A DNA stretch of 64,000 nt from positions 1 to 64,000 of the forward strand of contig JADLFM010000023.1 in assembly GCA_020845495.1 (NCBI GenBank). Direction: 5' to 3'. The notes beneath the pieces are model-generated. The model was given only the letters and a program-made list of their open reading frames with translations, was not told the DNA's origin and made no database searches. Of this stretch, positions 25,574 to 34,346 are shown piece by piece (within the stretch, counting starts at the first letter, position 1; each line of letters begins with the position of its first letter). The position numbers and the translations under genes were made by a program. This DNA is from Chloroflexota bacterium (GTDB lineage: Bacteria > Chloroflexota > UBA6077 > JACCZL01).

Positions 25574-26929
25574 TCATGCCTCGGCGAGCGCCTCGTAGAC
25601 CGATGCTGCGATCTTGATGCCGCCGTAGAAGCGCGACAACTCCAGGTTCTCGTTTGGGGCGTGGTTGGCTTCGTCAGGGTTGGCGTACGGCACCTTCACC
25701 AGCGGCAGCCCGAGATCGCGAGTGAAAGCGTAGTCAGGCAGGCTACCGCCTGAGGACGGGAAAATCAGCGGCGCATCACCGCACGCGCGCTGGACCGCCC
25801 GTGCCACGATCTGCACGTACGGGTCGCCGACCGGCGTCCGCGACGGCTCCATCGAGCCGAGGCGGCGTACGGCTACGCCAGGTGCGTGCCGCTCGACGTG
25901 GCGCACGACCTTCGCGTAGATGTCGTCGGCCCGCTGATCGACGACGAGCCGCATGTCGATCTTGGCGACGGCGCGTGAAGGGATGATCGTCTTGGTGCCC
26001 GTGCCAGCGTAGCCCGAGGCCAGCCCCGCAATGTTGATGGTCGGGTGGAACATGATCCGGTCGAAGAAGTCGTCAGCCGGGTGCGCCACCAGCCGCTCGA
26101 CGCCGTGCTCGCTGAGATAGGCGGGCAGGTCGAGCGGCAGCGCCTCGACGGCCTGACGCTCCTCGCGGCCAATCGGGCGGACGTCATCCTCGAAGCCCTC
26201 GATCGTGATGCGGCCGTCTGGCGCCTTCATGGTAGCGAGGAGATGGACTAGCTCCCAGGCCGGGTTCGGGAGCAGATTGCCGCCGTGACCGGAGTGGTAG
26301 TCGCGCCGCGCGCCGCGAGCTTCCAACTCGATCGACAACACGCCGCGCACGCCGAGCGAGAGCGTCTGACGCCCGCTCTCGTGGACCGGGCCGTCCGAGG
26401 TATACACCACGTCGGCGGCGAGCAGGTCGCGCTGCTCGCGGCAGAACTGGGCCAGGTTCGGACTGGTGCTCTCCTCCTCGCCCTCGAAGATGAAGGTCAG
26501 GTTGAGAGGCGGGCGGCCGGCCACTGCGGCCCAGGCGCGGTACGCCAGAATCTGCGCGAGGAGCTGGCCCTTGTTGTCGCCGGTGCCGCGCCCGTAGAGC
26601 CGGCCGTTGCGGATGGTCGGCTCGAAGGGCGGGCTCTCCCAGGCATCGAGTGGGTCGACTGGCTGTACGTCGTAGTGGCCATAGACGAGCGCGGTTGGAG
26701 CGCCCGGCACGCGCATGCCCGTCCCGACGACGACCGGCTGACCGGCGGTTGGCATCACCCGGGTGTCGATGCCGTCAGCCCGCATCATCTCGGCCAGAAG
26801 CGCGGCACACTCCTTGACGCCCACGTCCTGCGCGCTGATGCTCGGCTGGCGCACGAGCGTCTCGAGTTGGGTCAGCATCTCATCGGCGTGCGTGTCGACG
26901 TACGCCCAGACCTCGTCGAGCAGGGTCAT
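25574..26929 (-). CDS. M20 family metallopeptidase (dipeptidase-like)
   Basis: 451 residues; ATG 26929 follows GGAAAGGATG. Zinc ligands and acid: YGHYDVQP (about 86-93), RGTGDNKGQ, FEGEEESTS, YTSDGP and ANHAPNENL. The lid or dimer domain is in the middle. The best family match by motif is the CNDP/PepV group, which cuts dipeptides or N-acyl amino acids in the cytoplasm. It is divergent from osmC-like 27286. Confidence 0.92.
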   Translation of the reverse strand: MTLLDEVWAYVDTHADEMLTQLETLVRQPSISAQDVGVKECAALLAEMMRADGIDTRVMPTAGQPVVVGTGMRVPGAPTALVYGHYDVQPVDPLDAWESPPFEPTIRNGRLYGRGTGDNKGQLLAQILAYRAWAAVAGRPPLNLTFIFEGEEESTSPNLAQFCREQRDLLAADVVYTSDGPVHESGRQTLSLGVRGVLSIELEARGARRDYHSGHGGNLLPNPAWELVHLLATMKAPDGRITIEGFEDDVRPIGREERQAVEALPLDLPAYLSEHGVERLVAHPADDFFDRIMFHPTINIAGLASGYAGTGTKTIIPSRAVAKIDMRLVVDQRADDIYAKVVRHVERHAPGVAVRRLGSMEPSRTPVGDPYVQIVARAVQRACGDAPLIFPSSGGSLPDYAFTRDLGLPLVKVPYANPDEANHAPNENLELSRFYGGIKIAASVYEALAEA

Positions 26930-27285
26930 CGATCATCCTTTCCCGCGTCGGCGGCGCCGAGGCGGGCGGTGGCCTGGCGCCGCCACGTCGCCGTCCCTCG
27001 ATGATAGGCCGGCCGGCAGAAGATAGCTGCCTGTGCCCCGTTATGGCCCGCGTAGCGGCGCACCGCTGCTGCTTGCGGCCACTTCGGCAGATGCCGGTAT
27101 CGGCGGACGAGAGCCCGAGGGCATCTGACGACCGGGTCGAATGTCACGGATTCTCAGGACACATGGCAATACCAGGTAGGGGTATACTAGGTTACGCTCA
27201 TCCAGAGGATGTGGCATGCGTATGGGCTGTGCTGAACCCACGACCAGGATATGCGAAGTCGGGAACTCTGGAAAGGATGGACGTC
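26930..27285. other. 356-bp divergent intergenic region with a likely promoter
   Basis: A good -10, TATACT at 27183-27188, faces the OsmC gene, but no clear -35 is visible. A leader of about 90 nt would follow. Nothing else recognised. Confidence 0.45.
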
Positions 27286-27780
27286 ATGGCAGAGGGCAAC
27301 GGTATGGTGAGCGAGGCGGCTACGTTTCCAGGTATGGATGCGACGCTACGCTGGGTGAACGGCGTGGCGTTCGGAGCCGATGGGATGGGCGGGGCGACGC
27401 TCCGCATCGATCAACCCTCCGATGAGGGCGGCCGAGGCGAGGGGTTCAAGCCGCTCGAGATCCTGCTTCACTCGCTCGGCGCCTGTATGGCGACGATGGT
27501 GGTCAAAACTCTTGCCAAGCAGCGGATCGCGGTCGCGAGCTACCAGATCGACATGCACGGCGAGCGAGATCCAGAGATGCCGCATCCCTTCACCCGGATC
27601 GTGGTTGAGCACACCTTTCGCGGCGCTGGGCTGAAGCGCCCGAACCTGGAACGCATCGTCGCACTGGCGGAAGAGAAGTACTGTTCTGTGTCGGCCTGCT
27701 TGAGGCCCGGGCTGGTTGAAAACCGCGTCGTGGTGGGGGAGCCGCTGATGCTGGCTGGGCCGGTCGGTATGGCGCCCTAA
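27286..27780 (+). CDS. OsmC family protein (peroxide/organic hydroperoxide reductase-like)
   Basis: 164 residues from ATG 27286, 9 nt after GGAAAGG; in-frame ATGs at 27277 and 27304 are alternatives. OsmC fold: 'FKPLEILLHSLGACMATMV' with the first Cys, and 'EEKYCSVSACLRPG' with the second. The Cys pair reduces organic hydroperoxides in Ohr/OsmC. The YhfA/OsmC subgroup with SxxACL is less well studied. It stands alone. Confidence 0.88.
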   Translation: MAEGNGMVSEAATFPGMDATLRWVNGVAFGADGMGGATLRIDQPSDEGGRGEGFKPLEILLHSLGACMATMVVKTLAKQRIAVASYQIDMHGERDPEMPHPFTRIVVEHTFRGAGLKRPNLERIVALAEEKYCSVSACLRPGLVENRVVVGEPLMLAGPVGMAP

Positions 27781-27791
27781 GCACCGCTCGT

Positions 27792-27843
27792 CTGCGCTCG
27801 TGTGGGCGCGTTGACTGCGCTCGTGTGGGCGCGTTGACTGCGC
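27792..27843. repeat. 23-bp tandem repeat, two copies plus 6 bp
   Basis: CTGCGCTCGTGTGGGCGCGTTGA repeated exactly with no change, in the convergent gap after the OsmC gene. A perfect recent duplication. Confidence 0.9.
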
Positions 27844-27876
27844 CGCGATCCGACCGTGCCCCGTGACCCGAAACGG

Positions 27877-28857
27877 TCAGCGCAGGGTTGGGTCGAGGGC
27901 ATCGCGGAGGCCATCGCCGAGCAGGTAGAGCGCCAGCACGGTCACGAAGATCGCTGCGCCGGGGCCATAAACCAACCAGGGGCCGCGCGCGAGGTTCGCC
28001 GCCGCGTTAGTGAGCATGTTGCCCCAGGAGGGGGTTGGCGGCATGATCCCCAGCCCGAGGAACGAGAGCGCTGACTCGGTGAGGATGGCGGTCCCGACGT
28101 CGGCGGCGGCCAGGACCACGACGAGCGGGAGGACGTTCGGGAGGATGTGTCGAAGCATCAGCCGGGAGCTCGACGCGCCGGCAGCACGAGCGGCCGAGAC
28201 GTACTCCCGCTCGCGCAGGGAGAGCGTCTGACCCCGCACGAAGAGCGCGACGCTTGGCCAGGACAGCAGTCCGATCACCAGGACGAGCGTCAGGGCGCCT
28301 GGCTCGAACAGGGTGGCGACGAGTAGAAGCAGAAATAAGGACGGAACGGCCTTGAACGTGCCGATCAGTGCCTGGATAGCGTCGTCGAGGGGGCCGCGCG
28401 CATAGCCGGCCGCCAACCCGAGCCAGACGCCGAGGGTCAGGCTCACGAGCGCCGCGCCGATGCCCACACCCAGGGAGATCCGCGCGGCATAGAGCAGCCG
28501 GACGATCTGGCTCCGGCCGAGGTCGTCGGTCCCGAGCCAGAGGGCCGGTGCTGCGAGGGTCGGGCGGGCGTAATTGTTCAGCAGATCCTGCTTCGTCGGG
28601 CTGACCTGGAAGAGGTGTGCCGCGAGGAGATCGGCCCCCAGCGCGAGCACGCCTAGCGCGAGCAGTAGCAGGCCGGCAGCGACGCTCAGCCGGTCACGGA
28701 GCAGACGCCAAAGGGCATCGCCGAGCAGACCTGGAGGTGCGAGTGGGGCGTGCAAGGGAGCGCTATTCGCCGCTCCCGCCTGCACCGCCGGCAAGGGGAC
28801 GGTGCGACCGAGGGAGTGGACGTGGCTGCGATCGGGCGAGGCAGGGGCGACGGCCAT
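27877..28857 (-). CDS. Opp/Dpp-type ABC permease (DppC-like), second system
   Basis: 326 residues from ATG 28857; in-frame ATGs at 28905 and 28968 would overlap the upstream gene or add low-complexity residues. Hallmarks: 'LWLGTDDLGRSQIVRLLYAARISL', coupling loop 'YVSAARAAGASSSRLMLRHILPN', and 'SFLGLGIMPPTPSWGNML'. It is last in an operon of binding protein, DppB-like and this gene, again without ATPase genes. The first 60 residues are Pro/Ala-rich, longer than usual. Confidence 0.9.
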   Translation of the reverse strand: MAVAPASPDRSHVHSLGRTVPLPAVQAGAANSAPLHAPLAPPGLLGDALWRLLRDRLSVAAGLLLLALGVLALGADLLAAHLFQVSPTKQDLLNNYARPTLAAPALWLGTDDLGRSQIVRLLYAARISLGVGIGAALVSLTLGVWLGLAAGYARGPLDDAIQALIGTFKAVPSLFLLLLVATLFEPGALTLVLVIGLLSWPSVALFVRGQTLSLREREYVSAARAAGASSSRLMLRHILPNVLPLVVVLAAADVGTAILTESALSFLGLGIMPPTPSWGNMLTNAAANLARGPWLVYGPGAAIFVTVLALYLLGDGLRDALDPTLR

Positions 28858-28926
28858 CAAGCGCCTCGCTCCATCACCAGACTCCCTCCACCGCCAGGCT
28901 CCTTCCATCAGTCGCTTCGCTCCATC
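28853..28926. repeat. 22-bp direct repeat around the DppC-like start
   Basis: On the minus strand GATGGAGCGAAGCGACTGATGG and GATGGAGCGAGGCGCTTGATGG (19 of 22 identical) occur about 50 bp apart, each carrying a GGAG and an in-frame ATG. The gene therefore has two nearly identical start signals. Confidence 0.7.
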
Positions 28927-29884
28927 AAGAGTGCCGCACGCGCGGGTCGGCGAAGGCGTAGGCGACATCGCGCAGGATGTAGCTCGCGAGTACGAGCGCG
29001 CTCGAGATGACGACCACCGCCATCACGACCGGATAGTCTTTGCCGCGTGCCGCCTCGTAGGTCAGCCGCCCCATGCCCGGCCAGGCGAACACCTGCTCCA
29101 CCACAACCGATCCGGAGACGAGGTAGGCGAGCAGGCCGCCGAGCGACGTCACGATTGGCAGCAGCGCGTTCCGAAGGGCATGCCGTGAGAGCACGGCCCG
29201 TTCGCGCAGCCCCTTGGAGCGGGCGACTCGGACGAAGTCCTGGGCCAGCACGTCCAGCAGTTCGGTACGCATGTAGCGGGCGTAGCTCGCAACGCCCCCA
29301 AGCCCGAGCACCAGGACCGGCCCGATCAGGTGCGCCAGACGGTCGGGGACGTCCCAGATGCTCGCACCGACGCTCAGCATCCCGCCGACCGGGAACCAGC
29401 GAAGGTGAACCGAGAGCACCAGGATGAAGAGCAGGCCGAGCCAGAACGGCGGCACGGCGTGGCCCACAACGCTCAACACTCGAACCGCCTGATCGAGCGC
29501 CGAGCCTCGGTAGCGGGCGGCCAGTGCCCCGAGTGGCAGCCCGATGCCGAGCGCCAGCAGCAGCGACAGCGCCGAAAGCTGAAGGGTATTCGGAAGGGCC
29601 GCTCCGATCATCTGAAGCACTGGCCGGCGGTAGAGGATTGACTGGCCGAAGTCGCCGCGCACCGCTCGTCCGAGCCAGTCCAGATACTGGAGCGGCACTG
29701 GCCGGTCGAGGCCGTAGGCGGCTCGAACGGCGGCCAGATCCTCGGCCGTCAAGTCGTTCGCGCCGGCGAGCATCATGGTCAGCGGATCGCCCGGCGCAGC
29801 ACGCATCAGGGCGAACGTCAGCAGGGTGATCCCGACGAAGGCCGGGATCGCCTGGAGTGTCCGGCGGATGATGAAGCCGCTCAT
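28925..29884 (-). CDS. Opp/Dpp-type ABC permease (DppB-like), second system
   Basis: 319 residues from ATG 29884 (GGAGG upstream; a longer frame to 29917 has none). 'FIIRRTLQAIPAFVGITLLTFALMRAAPGDPL' at the N-terminus and the coupling loop 'FVRVARSKGLRERAVLSRHALRNALLPIV' near 225-250. Pairs with the DppC-like gene downstream and the lipoprotein upstream. Confidence 0.93.
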   Translation of the reverse strand: MSGFIIRRTLQAIPAFVGITLLTFALMRAAPGDPLTMMLAGANDLTAEDLAAVRAAYGLDRPVPLQYLDWLGRAVRGDFGQSILYRRPVLQMIGAALPNTLQLSALSLLLALGIGLPLGALAARYRGSALDQAVRVLSVVGHAVPPFWLGLLFILVLSVHLRWFPVGGMLSVGASIWDVPDRLAHLIGPVLVLGLGGVASYARYMRTELLDVLAQDFVRVARSKGLRERAVLSRHALRNALLPIVTSLGGLLAYLVSGSVVVEQVFAWPGMGRLTYEAARGKDYPVVMAVVVISSALVLASYILRDVAYAFADPRVRHS

Positions 29885-29896
29885 AGTCGCAACGGA

Positions 29897-29942
29897 CCTC
29901 CGGCCCCACTCCCACACGTGAGAGGGGGGCCGGAGTGAGGGG
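29897..29942. repeat. Palindromic element between binding protein and permease
   Basis: CCTCCGGCCCCACTCCC ... GGGGCCGGAGTGAGGGG, an imperfect hairpin resembling the 6244-6295 repeat. Between two genes of one operon it could lower permease expression relative to the binding protein. Confidence 0.55.
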
Positions 29943-29945
29943 AGA

Positions 29946-31697
29946 CTACTTCACCCACCACTGGTCGACGTTCCAGAGGTAGCCGTTGTAGACGTTCGGG
30001 AACGGCCCCGGCTCGACCGCCTGCACCCGCTCATTCACGAATAGCAGGGTGTTGGCCGCGAAGCCGAAGTTGTACGGCTGAAGCTCATTCAGGCGGAGAT
30101 TGAGCGTCTTGTACGCCTCGCGCCGCTGCTCGAGGCCGCACACCGACCGGCCGGCTTCCAGCGCGCGGTCGATCTGCTCGTCTTGCAGACCGACCTGATT
30201 CATGCCACCCTTCACCTGGCTCGAGTGCCAGGTCGCGAACGCCTCCGGATCCGGCCCGAGCGACCAGCCGAGGATAGCGGCGTCATAGTCACGCCCGCCC
30301 TGCTCGCCGTAGACGGGATCCTTCGACTTGTTGACCCGATCGGTGAGGGCCTCGAAGGACTCGGTGCGGGGGATGACGTTGACGCCGATCTCGCGGTACT
30401 GCTCGACGGCGATCTGGAGCAGCGCCTCGCGCGTCTTGCTGCCGGAGTTCGTGACGAGCGTGAATTCGAGCTTCTGGCCGTCCTTCTGGTAGATGCCATC
30501 CGGACCGCGCGTCCAACCCTCGGACTCGATCAGGTCGCGGGCCTTCTGAGGGTTGTAGGCGTACGAGTTCATGCCCTCGGCGTCGTAGGCCCAGGAGGTG
30601 GGCGGCGTGTGGGCGAGCATCCGCTGGCCCTCGCCGTAGAGCACCCGCTCTACCACCCGATCGACGTTCAGGCCGTAGGCGAGCGCCTGGCGAATCGCGA
30701 CGCTCTGGAAGAACTCCTTGCCGCCGCGCATTTGATTCCAGGCGATGTAGGTGTAACCAGGTGCCAGGTAGGGGTGAAGCGTCAGGTTCTCGGAGCGCTT
30801 CAGGTCTTCGAGATCCTTGGCCTCGGCACGGGCGACGTCGACCTCGCCGGTCTTGAGGGCAGCAGCGAGTGCCGTCGCGTCCGGCAGGATCTTGTACACC
30901 CACTCGTCGAGCATGACGCGCCCGAGCGCATAGTGGTCGTTTCGAGCCAGCACGATCTGGTCGTTCGGGCGCCACTCCTTGAAGACGAACGGACCGCTGG
31001 CGAGCGGCGGGGCCGCGTTCTCCGCCGCTTCGTCGAGGTTGCGACTGGCGTCCTTCGGGTCGAGGTACTTGCCGAAGACGCTCTTCGGGATGATCCCGAA
31101 CAGGCCGATGTCGGTCAGGGACGGACAGGAGACCTTCTCGAGTTGGAAGGTGACAGTCTTGCCGTCCACCACGATGCCGGAGATCGTCTCGGCCTTCCCT
31201 TCGGCGTAGTCCCGCGCGCCGGTGATGCTCTGAAAGATGCTTTTCCGGGCGCTCTTCTTGCTTCGCATCACTGCTTCGGCCGTGAACCGCACGTCGTCAC
31301 CGGTCAGCGGCGAACCGTCGCTCCAGGTCAGGCCATCGCGCAGGACGAAGCTCAGGCTCTTGCCGTCCTCGCCGGCCGTGAATGACTGGGCGAGGTACGG
31401 CTTCGGCTGGGCCGTGGTCCGATCCACCTGGATCAAGGAGGCGTAGATCCGGTTCCAGACCTCGGCCGAGGAGACGTCGGTGCTGAGCACCGGGTTCAGT
31501 ACCTTCGCGTCGGCGAACGAGCCGACGACGACACGGCCGCCGGGCGACGGCACATTGGCTGCCGTGCGCTCGCCAACGCCCTGCGCGCCAGATGGCGTCG
31601 ACGGCGCGGCCGGCGTGCAGCCGGCGACGACGAGTGCCGTGGCGGCCAGCGCGAGCACGAATCGGGCGAATCGACGGCTCAGGGGGACTGTCATCAT
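29946..31697 (-). CDS. Family 5 (Opp/Dpp-type) substrate-binding lipoprotein, second system
   Basis: 583 residues; ATG 31697 follows GAGGAG. Sec-type lipoprotein signal with lipobox LVVAGC (Cys27) and no twin Arg with Tat consensus, unlike the first system. SBP_bac_5 features 'LVLRDGLTWSDGSPLTGDDVRFTAEAVM'-like region near 115-150 and the C-terminal 'NFGFAANTLLFVNERV'. Probably binds peptides or similar; ligand unknown. First gene of the operon. Confidence 0.92.
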   Translation of the reverse strand: MMTVPLSRRFARFVLALAATALVVAGCTPAAPSTPSGAQGVGERTAANVPSPGGRVVVGSFADAKVLNPVLSTDVSSAEVWNRIYASLIQVDRTTAQPKPYLAQSFTAGEDGKSLSFVLRDGLTWSDGSPLTGDDVRFTAEAVMRSKKSARKSIFQSITGARDYAEGKAETISGIVVDGKTVTFQLEKVSCPSLTDIGLFGIIPKSVFGKYLDPKDASRNLDEAAENAAPPLASGPFVFKEWRPNDQIVLARNDHYALGRVMLDEWVYKILPDATALAAALKTGEVDVARAEAKDLEDLKRSENLTLHPYLAPGYTYIAWNQMRGGKEFFQSVAIRQALAYGLNVDRVVERVLYGEGQRMLAHTPPTSWAYDAEGMNSYAYNPQKARDLIESEGWTRGPDGIYQKDGQKLEFTLVTNSGSKTREALLQIAVEQYREIGVNVIPRTESFEALTDRVNKSKDPVYGEQGGRDYDAAILGWSLGPDPEAFATWHSSQVKGGMNQVGLQDEQIDRALEAGRSVCGLEQRREAYKTLNLRLNELQPYNFGFAANTLLFVNERVQAVEPGPFPNVYNGYLWNVDQWWVK

Positions 31698-31901
31698 GCG
31701 TCCTCACTCCTCCCCGGGGTGGTCCCGGCTGTCGGCTGCTCCCGAGCGGCGCCGGCATCTGTGCCGTGAGCGGGCGCGGCGGGGAGTCGGGCGGACCTGG
31801 AGTCCGCGCACGTCTACTTGGTCGAACGATCCCGGCGGGCCATTTGTGACCGTCTGGAACGGCCGGTTTTGTCGCGCTGGGCACGCGCAGCGGGCCCGGG
31901 C

Positions 31902-33941
31902 TCAGGCGATGCGGCGCGCGTCGATCAGACTGAAGGCCGAGCCTGCGGCCTTGACCACCAGTTCTTCGGCGGCTTTGCCTGGCAGCGGCTTGCTGAAGAA
32001 GTAGCCCTGCGCATAGTGGCAGCCCAGCTTCCATAGCTCGCGCATCTGCTCGGACGTCTCAACGCCCTCCCCGACCACCTGAAGGCCAAGGTCGCGCGAG
32101 AGCGTGACGACGGCGCGAATGATCGCCTCGTCCTTGCGGTCCTGACCGAGCCGGCTGACGAACGAGCGGTCGAGCTTGAGGACGGCGACGGGCAACCGCC
32201 GCAGATAGGACAGCGACGAGTAGCCAGTGCCGAAGTCGTCCAGTGCGATGTCGATGGCCAGGGCATCCAACTGGCGGAGCTTCTCGATAGTCCGGTCGAC
32301 GTCCTGAATCATGATGCTCTCGGTGATCTCGAGCTTGAGGTTGGCTGGCGGAAATCCGGTGTCGCGCAGGATGGCCGCGACGGTATCGACGAGGCCAGGG
32401 TCTTGAAGCTGACGGGCGGAGATGTTCACGGCGAGCGTCAAGGGCCGTTCGCCAAACCGGGCCTGCCACTCGGTGACCTGACGGCAGGACTCCTCGAGTA
32501 CCCAGCGGCCGATGGGCAGGATCAGGCCGGTCTCTTCGGCGAGCGGGATGAACTCGCCGGGCGGGATCAGCCCGCGCTGAGGGTGCTCCCAACGTAGCAA
32601 CGCCTCGAAGCCGCTGATGGCGCCGTCCTCCAGCGCGACGATTGGCTGGTAGTGGACCCGTAGTTCGTTGCGCTCGATCGCGCGCCGTAGGCTCGTCTCG
32701 AGCGTCAGGCGCTCGGCGATCCGAGCGTTCATGCTGTGATCGAACACTTCGTGCCGGCCGCGCCCGTTCGCCTTGGCCCGGTACATCGCCAGGTCGGCGT
32801 CGCGGAGGAGATCACCAGCACGGTCGTAGCTCGCGTCGCTGAGGACGACGCCGACGCTCGCGCTGACGAAGAACTCGTGCTCCCCGAGCGAGAACGGCCG
32901 GGTCAACTGCTGTTGGATCCGATCCGCTAATTGCACCGACCGATCGAGGCCGTCTACGTCTTCGAGGAGGATCGCGAACTCGTCGCCTCCGAGGCGTGCG
33001 GCCGTGTCCTCGCGACGCAGGCAGGCTCGGATCCGATCGGCGACGGCGACGAGCAGCCGGTCCCCGGTTGAGTGACCCAGACTGTCGTTGACGAGCTTGA
33101 AGTGATCGAGGTCGACGAACAGCACGGCGACCGACTCACCTCGCCGGGACGCGCGCGCGAGCGCGTGCTCCAGCCGGTCGATGAAGAGGGCGCGGTTCGG
33201 CAGATCGGTCAGGGAATCGTGGAAGGCCTGATACGACAGCAACTGCTCCACTTCCTTCCGCTCACTGATGTCGCGGAAGGTCATCACGATGCCGTGCAGC
33301 TTCGGGTCTTTGAGCAGGTTCGTCGCAATGACTTCGAAGTAGTACCACGCGTTGTCGGCAAGCTGAAGCCGCAGTTCGGCTGCCATGCCGAGGCGGGGGC
33401 TCTCGAGCACTTGCCGGAAGAGGTTCGTCGCGATCTGAGCGTCGTCGGGGTGGACGAGCGCGAAGACCGACGTGCCGCGAAGCGTGGTGAACGCGTAACC
33501 CCAGACCCGTTCCGTCGAGGGGCTCTGGTACTCGACCATGCCAGCGTCGTCGACCACGACGATGACGTCAGAGGTGTGCAGCACGAGAGAGCGGTACCGC
33601 TCCTCGTTCTGGCGCAACGCCTCAGCTCGATCGGCAAGTTCGCGGTTGGCGTGCTCGACTCTGGCCGTGCGGGCGCGGACCACAAGCAGCACCCCCGCTG
33701 CGCCGGCCAGCAGTGCCGCTACCAGGGCCAGGACGATGAGCGCGTTCATGAGGGTCGTGCTCGGCCAGGGCAGTGGCGCCGTCTCGAACGATCTAGCGAC
33801 GAGCGTGCTCGCGGAGGCCGCCGCCAGGACACCCATCAGAAGGCTCCCGCCGAGAGTAGCCAGCAGCCAGCGCGGCGACCGAACGAACGGTCTCGCGCCG
33901 GCCGCAAGCAGCTTCGAGCGTGCAATCGTCGCGCGAGCCAT
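31902..33941 (-). CDS. Membrane PAS-GGDEF-EAL protein (c-di-GMP turnover)
   Basis: 679 residues from ATG 33941 (a GTG at 33956 is possible). Two membrane helices at about 22-45 and 62-88, a PAS domain about 110-235 ('LHTSDVIVVVDDAGMVEYQSPSTERVWGY'), GGDEF about 240-400 with intact GGDEF at 318-322, and EAL about 420-670 with intact EAL at 446-448 plus 'DDFGTGYSSLSYL'. Both active-site signatures are intact, so it could make or degrade c-di-GMP, switched by the PAS sensor. No partner gene is adjacent. Confidence 0.93.
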   Translation of the reverse strand: MARATIARSKLLAAGARPFVRSPRWLLATLGGSLLMGVLAAASASTLVARSFETAPLPWPSTTLMNALIVLALVAALLAGAAGVLLVVRARTARVEHANRELADRAEALRQNEERYRSLVLHTSDVIVVVDDAGMVEYQSPSTERVWGYAFTTLRGTSVFALVHPDDAQIATNLFRQVLESPRLGMAAELRLQLADNAWYYFEVIATNLLKDPKLHGIVMTFRDISERKEVEQLLSYQAFHDSLTDLPNRALFIDRLEHALARASRRGESVAVLFVDLDHFKLVNDSLGHSTGDRLLVAVADRIRACLRREDTAARLGGDEFAILLEDVDGLDRSVQLADRIQQQLTRPFSLGEHEFFVSASVGVVLSDASYDRAGDLLRDADLAMYRAKANGRGRHEVFDHSMNARIAERLTLETSLRRAIERNELRVHYQPIVALEDGAISGFEALLRWEHPQRGLIPPGEFIPLAEETGLILPIGRWVLEESCRQVTEWQARFGERPLTLAVNISARQLQDPGLVDTVAAILRDTGFPPANLKLEITESIMIQDVDRTIEKLRQLDALAIDIALDDFGTGYSSLSYLRRLPVAVLKLDRSFVSRLGQDRKDEAIIRAVVTLSRDLGLQVVGEGVETSEQMRELWKLGCHYAQGYFFSKPLPGKAAEELVVKAAGSAFSLIDARRIA

Positions 33942-34346
33942 CTCCACGACAGGCACCGTCTCCAAACAGGCAGTCTTACTGCCCCTCGATGGCTGCAACG
34001 TGGTAGCGGGGGCCGAGAGTGATGGGTGGTGGTTTCCGTGCGGTTGAGGCTCGCGATGAATGGCCCGTGTGGGTCGGCTCCATCGTGCCTCCGAGCCGTC
34101 ACTTCCCTCGTCTGGCCACCGTTGTAGGCAATGCGGAGGGCGCCGAGGCGTGATCGTTCCAGAAACATGGCACACCGGCGCACGTGAGCCACGGCTCCGA
34201 ACGACGGTGCGGCGCAGGCTCGGTGACGCCGTTGGGCCGGCCGGGGCGTCGCTCGGTCGACGTCAGGCCCCTCGGGGAACGGCCGGGCCGGGGCGAGCGG
34301 GCGCGCGTACATGCAACGTGGGCTCGGCGTGTGAGATGGCTCCGGG
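33942..34346. other. 405-bp divergent intergenic region
   Basis: Between the c-di-GMP gene and the CHAT gene. It must contain promoters for both, but no clear -35/-10 pair or operator palindrome is visible. No gene supported. Confidence 0.4.
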
